Source of the DNA: Streptomyces sp. P9-A2
GTDB taxonomy: Bacteria > Actinomycetota > Actinomycetes > Streptomycetales > Streptomycetaceae
Assembly (NCBI RefSeq): GCF_036634175.1
Contig: NZ_JAZIFX010000001.1
Span: 2,914,001-2,978,000, forward strand
Direction: 5' to 3'
DNA: 64,000 nt
Shown here: positions 25,814 to 32,517 of the stretch, one piece after another
Layout of the letters: every line of letters starts with the position of its first letter
Position numbering within the stretch: the first letter of the stretch is position 1
Program-made: the position numbers and the translations under genes
Notes under the pieces: model-generated
Seen by the model: only the letters and a program-made list of their open reading frames with translations
Databases searched by the model: none
Told to the model about the DNA's origin: nothing

Positions 25814-26463
25814 TGAAGTGGGACTGGAACGCGGTCTCCGAGTTCATGCCGTACTTCTGGGACGGTCTGCTGGTCACCCTGCAGATCCTGGTCCTCGGCT
25901 CCCTGATCTCGTTCGTCCTCGGCCTGGTGTGGGCCCTGCTGATGCGGGTGCCGTCCCGCTGGGTGACCTGGCCGGTCGGCGCGGTGACGGAGTTCGTCCG
26001 TAACACTCCGCTGCTGGTGCAGCTGTTCTTCCTGTTCTACGTGCTGCCCGAGTGGGGGGTGACCTTCTCGGCGCTGACCACCGGCATCTTCGCCATCGGT
26101 CTGCACTACTCGACGTACACGATGCAGGTCTACCGCGCGGGCATCGAGGCCGTGCCGGTGGGCCAGTGGGAGGCGGCGACGGCACTGAACCTGCCGCTGC
26201 GCCGGACGTGGACCGCGGTGATCCTGCCGCAGGCCGTACGCAGGGTGGTCCCCGCGCTCGGCAACTACGTCATCTCGATGCTGAAGGACACGCCCCTGCT
26301 GATGGCGATCACCGTGCTGGAGATGCTCGGTGAGGCCCGCCTGTTCTCCCAGCAGCACTTCCAGTTCACCGAGCCCCTGACGGTGATCGGCTTCGCCTTC
26401 ATCGTCATCTCCTACCTGGCCTCCCTTGCCCTCCGATCCCTGGAGCGACGCCTTGTCCACTGA
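25813..26463 (+). CDS. ehuD: EhuD-type ABC transporter permease
   Basis: 216 aa second permease with five predicted membrane helices (FWDGLLVTLQILVLGSLISF; VRNTPLLVQLFFLFYVLP; GIFAIGLHYSTYTM). The EAA-type loop is WEAATALNLPLRRTWTAVIL, followed by PQAVRRVVPALGNYVISMLKDTPL. ATG at 25813 overlaps the ehuC TGA by one base. The 3' end overlaps the TTG start of the ATPase gene by 11 bp, so all four importer genes are translationally coupled. Confidence 0.92.
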   Translation: MKWDWNAVSEFMPYFWDGLLVTLQILVLGSLISFVLGLVWALLMRVPSRWVTWPVGAVTEFVRNTPLLVQLFFLFYVLPEWGVTFSALTTGIFAIGLHYSTYTMQVYRAGIEAVPVGQWEAATALNLPLRRTWTAVILPQAVRRVVPALGNYVISMLKDTPLLMAITVLEMLGEARLFSQQHFQFTEPLTVIGFAFIVISYLASLALRSLERRLVH

Positions 26464-27316
26464 CAGCACCCGGCCCAGCACCCCTCCCGTCCCCGGCCCC
26501 GTCCCCGGCCCCGAGAAGACGGCCGATCCGGCGGTCGCTCCGGCGGCCGATCCGGCGGTCGGCACCGCCCGCGCCTCCGGCAGCGAGCTGATCCGGCTGG
26601 AACGGGTCACCAAGCGGTTCGGGAACCACACGGTCCTGGACAACCTGGACTTCTCCGTGGACGCCGGAAAGCACGTCACCCTGATCGGGCCGTCCGGGTC
26701 GGGCAAGACGACGATCCTGCGGCTGCTGATGACGCTGCTGAAGCCCGAGGAGGGCACGATCACCGTCGACGGGGACCAGCTGTTCCCCGCGCAGGAGAAG
26801 CAGGTCCGCGAGATCCGCAAGAAGATCGGAATGGTCTTCCAGCACTTCAACCTGTTCCCGAACATGACCGTGCTGCGGAACATCACCGAAGCGCCGGTCA
26901 CCGTGCTCGGCCTGCCCAAGGACGAGGCCGAGGAGCGGGCGCGGGAGCTGCTGGAGATGGTCGGGCTGACCGAGCACGTCGACAAGCACCCCTCGCAGCT
27001 GTCCGGTGGTCAGCAGCAGCGGGTGGCGATCGCGCGGGCGCTGGCCATGCGGCCGCAGGTGCTGCTCCTCGACGAGGTGACCTCGGCGCTCGACCCGGAG
27101 CTGGTCGCGGGTGTCCTGGACGTGCTGCGGGACATCGCCCGCTCCACCGACATCACGATGCTCTGCGTCACCCACGAGATGAACTTCGCCCGGGACATCT
27201 CCGACCGCGTCCTGATGTTCGACCAGGGCCGGATCATCGAGTCGGCCTCGCCCGAGAAGCTCTTCAGCGAGCCCGAGCACGACCGGACCCGGGAGTTCCT
27301 CAGCGCGGTCCTGTGA
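26453..27316 (+). CDS. ehuA: EhuA-type ABC transporter ATPase
   Basis: 287 aa nucleotide-binding protein. Walker A is IGPSGSGKTTIL, Q-loop VFQHFNLFP, signature QLSGGQQQRVAIARAL, Walker B VLLLDEVTSALD and H-loop VTHEM. The N-terminal 40 residues are a Pro/Ala-rich extension ahead of the usual LIRLERVTKRFG. Start is TTG at 26453 with GGAG 7 nt upstream, inside the end of ehuD. It powers import of the solute captured by the lipoprotein. A 15-bp tandem array lies downstream of the stop. Confidence 0.92.
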   Translation: MSTDSTRPSTPPVPGPVPGPEKTADPAVAPAADPAVGTARASGSELIRLERVTKRFGNHTVLDNLDFSVDAGKHVTLIGPSGSGKTTILRLLMTLLKPEEGTITVDGDQLFPAQEKQVREIRKKIGMVFQHFNLFPNMTVLRNITEAPVTVLGLPKDEAEERARELLEMVGLTEHVDKHPSQLSGGQQQRVAIARALAMRPQVLLLDEVTSALDPELVAGVLDVLRDIARSTDITMLCVTHEMNFARDISDRVLMFDQGRIIESASPEKLFSEPEHDRTREFLSAVL

Positions 27317-27350
27317 CGTCGGGGCGGTGTCCGGGGTGGGCGCTCTCAGG

Positions 27351-27410
27351 GCGGACGGTCCCGGAACGGACGATCCCGGAACGGACGATCCCGGGGCGGG
27401 CGGTCCCGGG
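27351..27410. repeat. 15-bp tandem array downstream of ehuA
   Basis: Four 15-bp units, consensus ACGGACGATCCCGGA with G/A variants, starting 35 bp after the ehuA stop and before the IclR-type regulator promoter. Confidence 0.88.
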
Positions 27411-27587
27411 GCGACGCCCGAGGTCCGCGCCCCGGGGCATCCCCTTGGCATATGCCCGTGGACCGGCGCCGCAGTTGGGAGAGCCGCAATCTAGTCAACA
27501 CCCGCTCCTCGGAAGCCGCTTGACGGCTATCGTGGAGAGGATTCGCTGACCGGATTGCGGCACCATGAGCGAGCGCAGGGGGAAACC

Positions 27588-28346
27588 GTGGCGCTGAAGC
27601 ACAAGCCGACCGCCCCGCACCACTCGGTCCAGGACGCCCTGCGCGTCCTGGACACGGTGGCGCGGCACACCACCGGAGTCACCGACACCCAGCTCGCCCG
27701 TGAGACCGGCCTCGGCCCGGAGCGACTGACCACGCTCCTGCCGATGCTGCGCCGCGAGGCCTACGTCGAGCAGAGCGCCGACGGCACGTACGTCGCCGGG
27801 GAGGCCTTCGCCCGTCTCGGCTCGGCCCACGAACACGAAGCGGCACTGCACGGCAAGCTCCAGCGCACCCTGGACCGGCTCCGCGACCGCGTGGGCGCCG
27901 CCGTCTACATGAGCCGGTACGTGGACGGCGAGGTGAAGGTCACCCAGTACGCCTCCGGGCCGTCCCTCCCGAAGGTCCACGAATGGGTGGACTTCCGCGA
28001 CGCGGCCCACGCCACCGCCATCGGCAAGAGCCTGCTGACCCAGCTGGACCACAACGGCCGGCGTGAGCATCTCGCCCGGCACCGGACGGTCCGGCTCACC
28101 TCGCGCACCATCACCAGTGACAAGGTGCTGCTGTCCCGGCTGGCGGCCCACCCGCCCACGGTGCCGGTGCTCGACCTCCAGGAGTACGCGATCGGCACGG
28201 TCTGCGCGGCCGTCCCGGTCACCGCCGGTTCCTCGGTGGGCTGCCTGGCCCTGTCCCTGCCCGTCGAGCACGCCCACCGCCTGCGCCAGGCCGCCGAAAC
28301 CCTCAACCGCAACGCGGCCCCGGTGCTGCTGTCGCTGACGATCTAG
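27588..28346 (+). CDS. IclR-family transcriptional regulator
   Basis: 252 aa regulator. The N-terminal winged helix (about 12-75) reads SVQDALRVLDTVARHT, DTQLARETGLGPERLTTLLPML and ADGTYVAGEAF; the C-terminal effector domain shows GAAVYMSRYVDGEVKVTQYA, DFRDAAHATAIGKSLLTQL and GTVCAAVPVTAGSSVGCLAL. GTG at 27588 is preceded by AGGGGG. Position directly after the importer operon makes it the likely pathway regulator of the 17-27 kb cluster. An inverted repeat CCGCAATC...GATTGCGG (27484-27491 and 27553-27560) flanks its promoter region and could hold autoregulatory sites. Confidence 0.88.
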   Translation: MALKHKPTAPHHSVQDALRVLDTVARHTTGVTDTQLARETGLGPERLTTLLPMLRREAYVEQSADGTYVAGEAFARLGSAHEHEAALHGKLQRTLDRLRDRVGAAVYMSRYVDGEVKVTQYASGPSLPKVHEWVDFRDAAHATAIGKSLLTQLDHNGRREHLARHRTVRLTSRTITSDKVLLSRLAAHPPTVPVLDLQEYAIGTVCAAVPVTAGSSVGCLALSLPVEHAHRLRQAAETLNRNAAPVLLSLTI

Positions 28347-28479
28347 GGAGCGGGTCGCGGGGGACATGGGGAGCATGGGAGGGCGCGGGGAGGCATCGGG
28401 CCGGTGCGGTCGGAAGCACCCCCCGGGAGCAGGTAGTATTTTCCGCGTCGCCGACCGCGGAAGCGGACGGCGGAGTCAT

Positions 28480-28553
28480 GCGCCGCTAGCTCAGTTGGTT
28501 AGAGCAGCTGACTCTTAATCAGCGGGTCCGGGGTTCGAGTCCCTGGCGGCGCA
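28480..28553 (+). tRNA. tRNA-Lys (anticodon CTT), second copy
   Basis: 74 nt, identical base for base to the tRNA at 13459: acceptor GCGCCGC/GCGGCGC, anticodon loop CTCTTAA, T-arm GGTTCGAGTCC, no encoded CCA. A -10-like TAGTAT lies about 45 bp upstream. Confidence 0.98.
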
Positions 28554-28558
28554 CAGTG

Positions 28559-28592
28559 AAGGGCCTCTCGCTCCCGCGAGAGGCCCTTCTGC
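28559..28592 (+). terminator. intrinsic terminator after second tRNA-Lys
   Basis: Perfect 12-bp stem AGGGCCTCTCGC / GCGAGAGGCCCT with loop TCCC, followed by TCT; it begins 6 bp after the tRNA. Confidence 0.88.
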
Positions 28593-28674
28593 GTGCCCGG
28601 CGCGGGTGCGGATCACACCCGGCCGGGGCGTGGCATCGGGGTTCGGTGCCGGACGGGTGACGCCGGAGAGCGCG

Positions 28675-29280
28675 TCAGAAGGTGACGTCCGAGCAGGCGT
28701 AGAACGCGTTGGTCGTGTCGGCGACCGACCACACCGCGAGGATGACGTGGCGCCCGCTCAGTCCGGACGGGAGCGTGCCGCTGTGCGAGAGCGTCTGCGG
28801 CGGGCGCTGCCCGTTGTAGGGCACCTTCAGGAACGGGGTGAGGTTGAGGTCGGACCGGGCCAGGTTGTGGTTCTGGTTCCAGCCCGGCTTGGTGATGTAG
28901 TACGAGAAGTCGCTGGTGGCGTGCATGGCCGTGAACTGCCACCGGAAGGTGTAGTTCTGGCCGCCCGACACCCTGGTGGCCGGCCATGCGCCGCCCGAGG
29001 GCGTCTTCGGGCCGTCGAGCTGGGCGAACCGCGTGTTGTCGGCCGAACAGAGCCGGCCGTCGGCGGCGCCGGAACCGGGGAAGCCCTTCGGGCCCTCGAC
29101 GCTCTGCGGCTCCCACTGGATGGAACCGCAGTTGGTGACGCCGCCGTTCTGGCAGAGCTTCTGCCTGCTGATGGGGAGGTCGGTGTAGCCGTGGCCGCTG
29201 GCACCGCCGGAGGAGAGCACGAGCGCTCCGGTCGTGGCCAGCCCCACCGCGGCTGCGTACAGCTTGGTCTGTGCGCGCAT
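28675..29280 (-). CDS. lpmP: AA10 lytic polysaccharide monooxygenase (LpmP-like)
   Basis: 201 aa secreted copper enzyme. A signal peptide of about 29 residues (LYAAAVGLATTGALVLSSGGASG) leaves the mature N-terminus HGYTDLP; His1 and the second His in FTAMHATSDFSYYIT form the copper histidine brace. Cys pairs (LCQNGG/NCGSI, LCSADN/ACSDV) are typical of single-domain AA10 LPMOs, which oxidatively cleave chitin or cellulose. In S. coelicolor the LPMO of this locus (SCO2833, LpmP) is reported to work with CslA, GlxA and the GH6 enzyme in hyphal-tip glycan deposition; naming follows that neighbourhood. ATG at 29280 has AGGAG upstream. A DasR-type operator lies about 70 bp upstream, predicting control by N-acetylglucosamine signalling. 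Confidence 0.92.
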   Translation of the reverse strand: MRAQTKLYAAAVGLATTGALVLSSGGASGHGYTDLPISRQKLCQNGGVTNCGSIQWEPQSVEGPKGFPGSGAADGRLCSADNTRFAQLDGPKTPSGGAWPATRVSGGQNYTFRWQFTAMHATSDFSYYITKPGWNQNHNLARSDLNLTPFLKVPYNGQRPPQTLSHSGTLPSGLSGRHVILAVWSVADTTNAFYACSDVTF

Positions 29281-29300
29281 GCTGCCGCTCCTGGGGAACG

Positions 29301-29328
29301 TGGGGGGGGTGGGGGGGGTGGTGGGGGA
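29301..29328. other. G-run tract in the LPMO 5' region
   Basis: Three runs of eight, eight and five G on the plus strand (C-runs on the LPMO coding strand), about 20-48 bp upstream of the ATG. It could form a G-quadruplex or i-motif in DNA, but biological use is speculative. Confidence 0.6.
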
Positions 29329-29348
29329 GTGTCAGTGAGCTGATGCAG

Positions 29349-29364
29349 GTAGGTCTAGACCAAG
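29349..29364. promoter_or_regulatory. DasR-responsive element (dre)-like operator
   Basis: Core GGTCTAGACCA is exact over 11 bases (29352-29362) against the dre consensus ACTGGTCTAGACCACT; the outer bases differ. Located about 70 bp upstream of the LPMO start codon, where chitin-related genes of Streptomyces normally carry this site. DasR binding is predicted, not tested. Confidence 0.75.
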
Positions 29365-29460
29365 TCTCAGATTAGGGCCGCCGATTGAGCATGTCCATAC
29401 CAATAACGCAATCCGTTCGACGCCTCCCCGCACCCGGCTCGCCCCGGCCACGGCAGTCCC

Positions 29461-29596
29461 TGCGTCCCCATCTCCCTGCGTCCCCATCTCCCTGCGTCCC
29501 CATCTCCCTGCGTCCCCGTCTCCCTACCTCCCTACCTCCCTACCTCCCTACCTCCCTACCTCCCTACCTCCCCTGCTCCCTTGCTCCCCTGCTCCC
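29461..29596. repeat. 16-bp and 8-bp tandem arrays at the SPFH gene end
   Basis: Four copies of TGCGTCCCCATCTCCC (29461-29524) run directly into six copies of TACCTCCC (29525-29572), followed by CTGCTCCC/TTGCTCCC variants up to about 29596. On the minus strand each 8-bp unit contains TAG, so the array supplies the last residues and the stop of the SPFH gene (29556). Confidence 0.93.
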
Positions 29597-30779
29597 CTGA
29601 TCTCCCGCTCCCTTGCTCCCCCCGTCCCGCGCAGAACGCCACCGTCAGATCCTTCACCAGCACCTTGCGCTCGTAGTCGTCCAGATCCACCAGGCCTCGC
29701 AGGGTCAGCCGGGTCACCGTGTCCTCCACCGAGTCCACGACCGAGGTGAGCGCGCTCGCCCGCCGCCGGGCGTCCAGCTCGGCGATCAGGCGCCGGTGTA
29801 TGGCGGCGGCCACCTCTGGGGCGTACTCCGCCCGGACCGGCCGCACCGCGAACACCTCGATCCCCACCGGGCCCGCGTCCGCCGCGACCAGCCGGGTCAG
29901 CGCGCCCTGTGCCGTGCCCGCCGCACCTCCCGGCTCGCCCGGCGCCTCCACCGGCACCCGGAGCAGCGCCGCCTCGACGCACTCGCGCACGTACCTCTCG
30001 TGGTCCTCGACGCCCAGGGTGGCCCGCGCGGTGTCCCGTACCCGCCACACGACCAGGACGACCACCCGCAGCGCCACCCCGCCGCGGTCGGCCGCCTGCA
30101 TCGGCTCACTGCGCCAGTGGCGCAGCCGTACGTCGACCCGGCGGCGCAGCAGCAGCGGGTTCACCCACAGCAGGCCGGTACGCCGGACGGTCCCGCGGTA
30201 GCGGCCGAACAGGCCGAGCACCCAGGCCCGCCCGGTCCGGCCGCGCGCCAGCCCGCCGAACCCGAACAGTCCGAGAGCCCCTGCAGCCGCGTACGCCGCC
30301 CACTGCGCGGGCCCGAGCGCGACGGCCCCCGCCGGTGGCAGGACGCCCGCCCACCACGAGGTGGCCACGCACCCGGCCGCCCCGCACATCCCGGCGAGCA
30401 CTCCCGCGCCCCCGGGCAGCACCCGGGCGGGCCGCTCCACCGGCCCGGGGTCGGCCCCCGGTACGGGTGACCGGGACGCTTCGGCGGCCGGGCGACGGAG
30501 CCGCGGCTGCTCCCCCGTGCCCTGCCGGCACCCGACGACCGCGGGGCGCGGCCGCGCGGGCACCGGGTCGGGGCCGTCGCGGAACAGCAGATGGACGGGG
30601 ATGTCGGTGGTGGACTCGTTGCGGATCACCCGCCCGGACCGCCCCACCGCCGGGCGCTCGCTCCCGGCCGGACGCCAGTGTTCGGGGGTACGGGGATCAG
30701 GCGTGCGGGAATCAGGCGTGTGCGGGCCAGGCATGTGCGGGTCAGGCGTATGGGGAGTGTCAGGAGTGGTCAGGGTCAT
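29556..30779 (-). CDS. SPFH/band-7 domain protein
   Basis: 407 aa protein. After a long Pro/Thr-rich N-terminus (about 1-130) come two closely spaced hydrophobic helices (VLAGMCGAAGCVATSWWAG and WAAYAAAGALGLFGFGGLA), then an SPFH/prohibitin-like domain: FGRYRGTVRRTGLLWVNPLL, VVVLVVWRVRDTARATLGV, RYVRECVEAALLRV, GIEVFAVRPVRAEYAPEVA. Such proteins scaffold membrane microdomains. ATG at 30779 has GGAGG 9 nt upstream, and its start overlaps the upstream NlpC/P60-like gene by 20 bp, so they are co-transcribed. The C-terminal GEQGS-type tail and stop codon are encoded by an 8-bp tandem array, which makes the C-terminus prone to length change. Its position between the LPMO and cslA suggests a link to tip-glycan assembly at the membrane. 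Confidence 0.85.
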   Translation of the reverse strand: MTLTTPDTPHTPDPHMPGPHTPDSRTPDPRTPEHWRPAGSERPAVGRSGRVIRNESTTDIPVHLLFRDGPDPVPARPRPAVVGCRQGTGEQPRLRRPAAEASRSPVPGADPGPVERPARVLPGGAGVLAGMCGAAGCVATSWWAGVLPPAGAVALGPAQWAAYAAAGALGLFGFGGLARGRTGRAWVLGLFGRYRGTVRRTGLLWVNPLLLRRRVDVRLRHWRSEPMQAADRGGVALRVVVLVVWRVRDTARATLGVEDHERYVRECVEAALLRVPVEAPGEPGGAAGTAQGALTRLVAADAGPVGIEVFAVRPVRAEYAPEVAAAIHRRLIAELDARRRASALTSVVDSVEDTVTRLTLRGLVDLDDYERKVLVKDLTVAFCAGRGEQGSGRSGEQGSKGAGEVGR

Positions 30780-31803
30780 GCGTGCCTCCAGCCTTCGCGC
30801 CGCCGGCCGTCAGCAGCTCCCAGGTCAGCGAGCCCGGTAGTCCGCCCGTGAGGATCCCCCCGCGGGCGGAAGCGGTCACGCCCAGGTACCGGTACGGGAC
30901 GTAGCCCGCCGAGTTGTTCCAGTAGGCGTACGGGGTGGTCCGCCGGAGCGTGTTCGGGCGGGTCTGCTCGTAGGCGACGTAGGTGGTGCGTGTGCTGTCC
31001 GTCCAGCCGCCGAAGAGGACGGCGTGGGAGCCGCCCTGCGGGTCGGCCGCGTTGTGGAACAGCAGCATGTCCCCCGGCTGGAGTTCCGCCTTCGTGATCT
31101 TCTGCCCGTACTGCCCGAGGCTTCCGGTCCATTCGTTCGCGGGCAGGTCCCACGCCATCGAGACGAAGCCCGAGCAGTCCTGCCGGTATCCGTCGGACCA
31201 GTACGCGGACGCGCTGTACGGGACCTTCGCGGCGACCCATTTCTCGGCCCGTTCGATGATGTCCGCGCGGGTGATCGCGCGGACCGACGACGGGGGCGAG
31301 GGGTCCGCGGGGTACGTGGGATCCACGGGGTCGGTCGTCCGGCCGTCGGGGCCGTACAGCGGCCCCCTCGGCCCCTGCGGGGTGGCGGGCCCCTCGTCGG
31401 CGGGGGCGCCCCGGACTCCGGGAAGACCGGGGCGGCCGGCGGTGTGCGGGGCGGCCAGGGCGGGGACCGCGTACGCGCCGATCACCGCCGACACCGCGGC
31501 GGCGGCCACGACGAGGGGGCGGAGCGCCGCTCGCCGACCGGCTGTACGGACGGCCGGCGAGGGGGGAAGGACGAGCGCACGCCGCCCGCGCACACAGCCG
31601 GGGCAGTCGCAGTCGCTCGCGGGATCGAACTCCTCGAACACCGGAGACTCCACGCGCTCCACACGCTCCCGGCGCTCCCCGCACACCCCGCAGTCCGGGC
31701 GGCCCGGGTCATCCGGGCGACCCGGGCGGCCCGGGCGACTCCCCTCACAGTTCCGGCCACATACCCGGTCACACGCCCGGTGAAATAAGTCACGTCTGTG
31801 CAT
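30760..31803 (-). CDS. membrane-anchored NlpC/P60-like peptidase
   Basis: 347 aa. The N-terminal cytoplasmic part is Arg/Asp/Gly/Pro- and Cys-rich (CGRNCEG, CGVCGERR, DCDCPGCVRG), an unusual cluster of paired cysteines that could bind metal. One membrane segment follows (LRPLVVAAAAVSAVIGAYAV, about 128-147). The extracytoplasmic domain has ADIIERAEKWVAAKVPYS, the catalytic Cys in DCSGFVSMAWDL and the His in GGSHAVLFGGW, the layout of NlpC/P60-like cell-wall hydrolases. The ATG at 31803 was chosen as the first start clear of non-coding sequence; the ribosome-binding site is weak (GAGAAG). It is co-transcribed with the SPFH gene. A role in opening peptidoglycan near the glycan synthase is plausible but inferred. 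Confidence 0.82.
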   Translation of the reverse strand: MHRRDLFHRACDRVCGRNCEGSRPGRPGRPDDPGRPDCGVCGERRERVERVESPVFEEFDPASDCDCPGCVRGRRALVLPPSPAVRTAGRRAALRPLVVAAAAVSAVIGAYAVPALAAPHTAGRPGLPGVRGAPADEGPATPQGPRGPLYGPDGRTTDPVDPTYPADPSPPSSVRAITRADIIERAEKWVAAKVPYSASAYWSDGYRQDCSGFVSMAWDLPANEWTGSLGQYGQKITKAELQPGDMLLFHNAADPQGGSHAVLFGGWTDSTRTTYVAYEQTRPNTLRRTTPYAYWNNSAGYVPYRYLGVTASARGGILTGGLPGSLTWELLTAGGAKAGGTHDPDHS

Positions 31804-31975
31804 AAAAATCAGCTTCTCAACTGTCCACGGGGCACGCACTCTGACGGTCCGAATGATGTAAGCGCACCGGAGTGGGCCCCGGCGCGGGCGACGGCGCCGG
31901 GGCGGGACTCGGGCCCCGCCCCGGCGGATGGTCGGGAGCACCCGCCGGGGTCCGGTAGAGTTACGGGGTCAGCGA

Positions 31976-32049
31976 GCGCCGCTAGCTCAGTTGGTTAGAG
32001 CAGCTGACTCTTAATCAGCGGGTCCGGGGTTCGAGTCCCTGGCGGCGCA
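31976..32049 (+). tRNA. tRNA-Lys (anticodon CTT), third copy
   Basis: 74 nt, identical to the tRNAs at 13459 and 28480. A -10-like TAGAGT lies about 20 bp upstream. CCA is not encoded. Confidence 0.98.
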
Positions 32050-32057
32050 CCGACAGC

Positions 32058-32092
32058 ACGGGCCCCTCGTCACCGAGGGGCCCGTCGCTTTT
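32058..32092 (+). terminator. intrinsic terminator after third tRNA-Lys
   Basis: Stem ACGGGCCCCTCG / CGAGGGGCCCGT with a short loop (TCAC), then CGCTTTT. It starts 8 bp after the tRNA. Confidence 0.9.
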
Positions 32093-32517
32093 GGCCGGAA
32101 ACCCTCTCGCGCCCGTTGAACGCCTCCTCTTTGTCACACATATGGAACAGGAGCCCCACGCGACTCCCTCGACCGTCACAATGGGATCGCATGACCGGTG
32201 AGTACCAAATTTCACACCTTGCGATCATGATGAAACCCGTCCAACCTGGTTCCTTCACGATGCCGCGGGTTCGCGGCCGTTGGGGGGGCGGAAGACCGGC
32301 CGCGGACGGCACGGGACAAGGAATCCCGCCCTCCGGGTGATGCCGCGGGGGACGCGTCATGCAACCGTATGAAGCGCTGTGCCGTGTCTATATGGTGTGG
32401 GTGCCGTGGTGACAGCGATCCACCATTGACACGTCCGGGCCGGTCGAGGGGGACCGCACACGGGCGGAAAGAAGCGACGAAACACGCGGCAAGACCGTGT
32501 GTGGGGGGATGACACTC
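32093..32517. other. cslA upstream region
   Basis: 425 bp with no gene I can support. It is A/T-richer than its surroundings around 32110-32240. A 50-codon frame from ATG 32190 (MTGEYQISHLAI...) is open, but it has no clear ribosome-binding site and weak codon bias. A TTGACA at 32426-32431 could be a -35 element for cslA; no fitting -10 is obvious. Confidence 0.4.

Noticed and set aside
13459..32049. Integrated element between tRNA-Lys copies
   Set aside because: No integrase, no partial tRNA 3' end forming an attL/attR pair, and all three tRNAs are complete; the genes between them look chromosomal.
32190..32342. 50-codon frame in the cslA leader
   Set aside because: Weak codon bias, no ribosome-binding site and no similarity recognised; described only as part of the leader.
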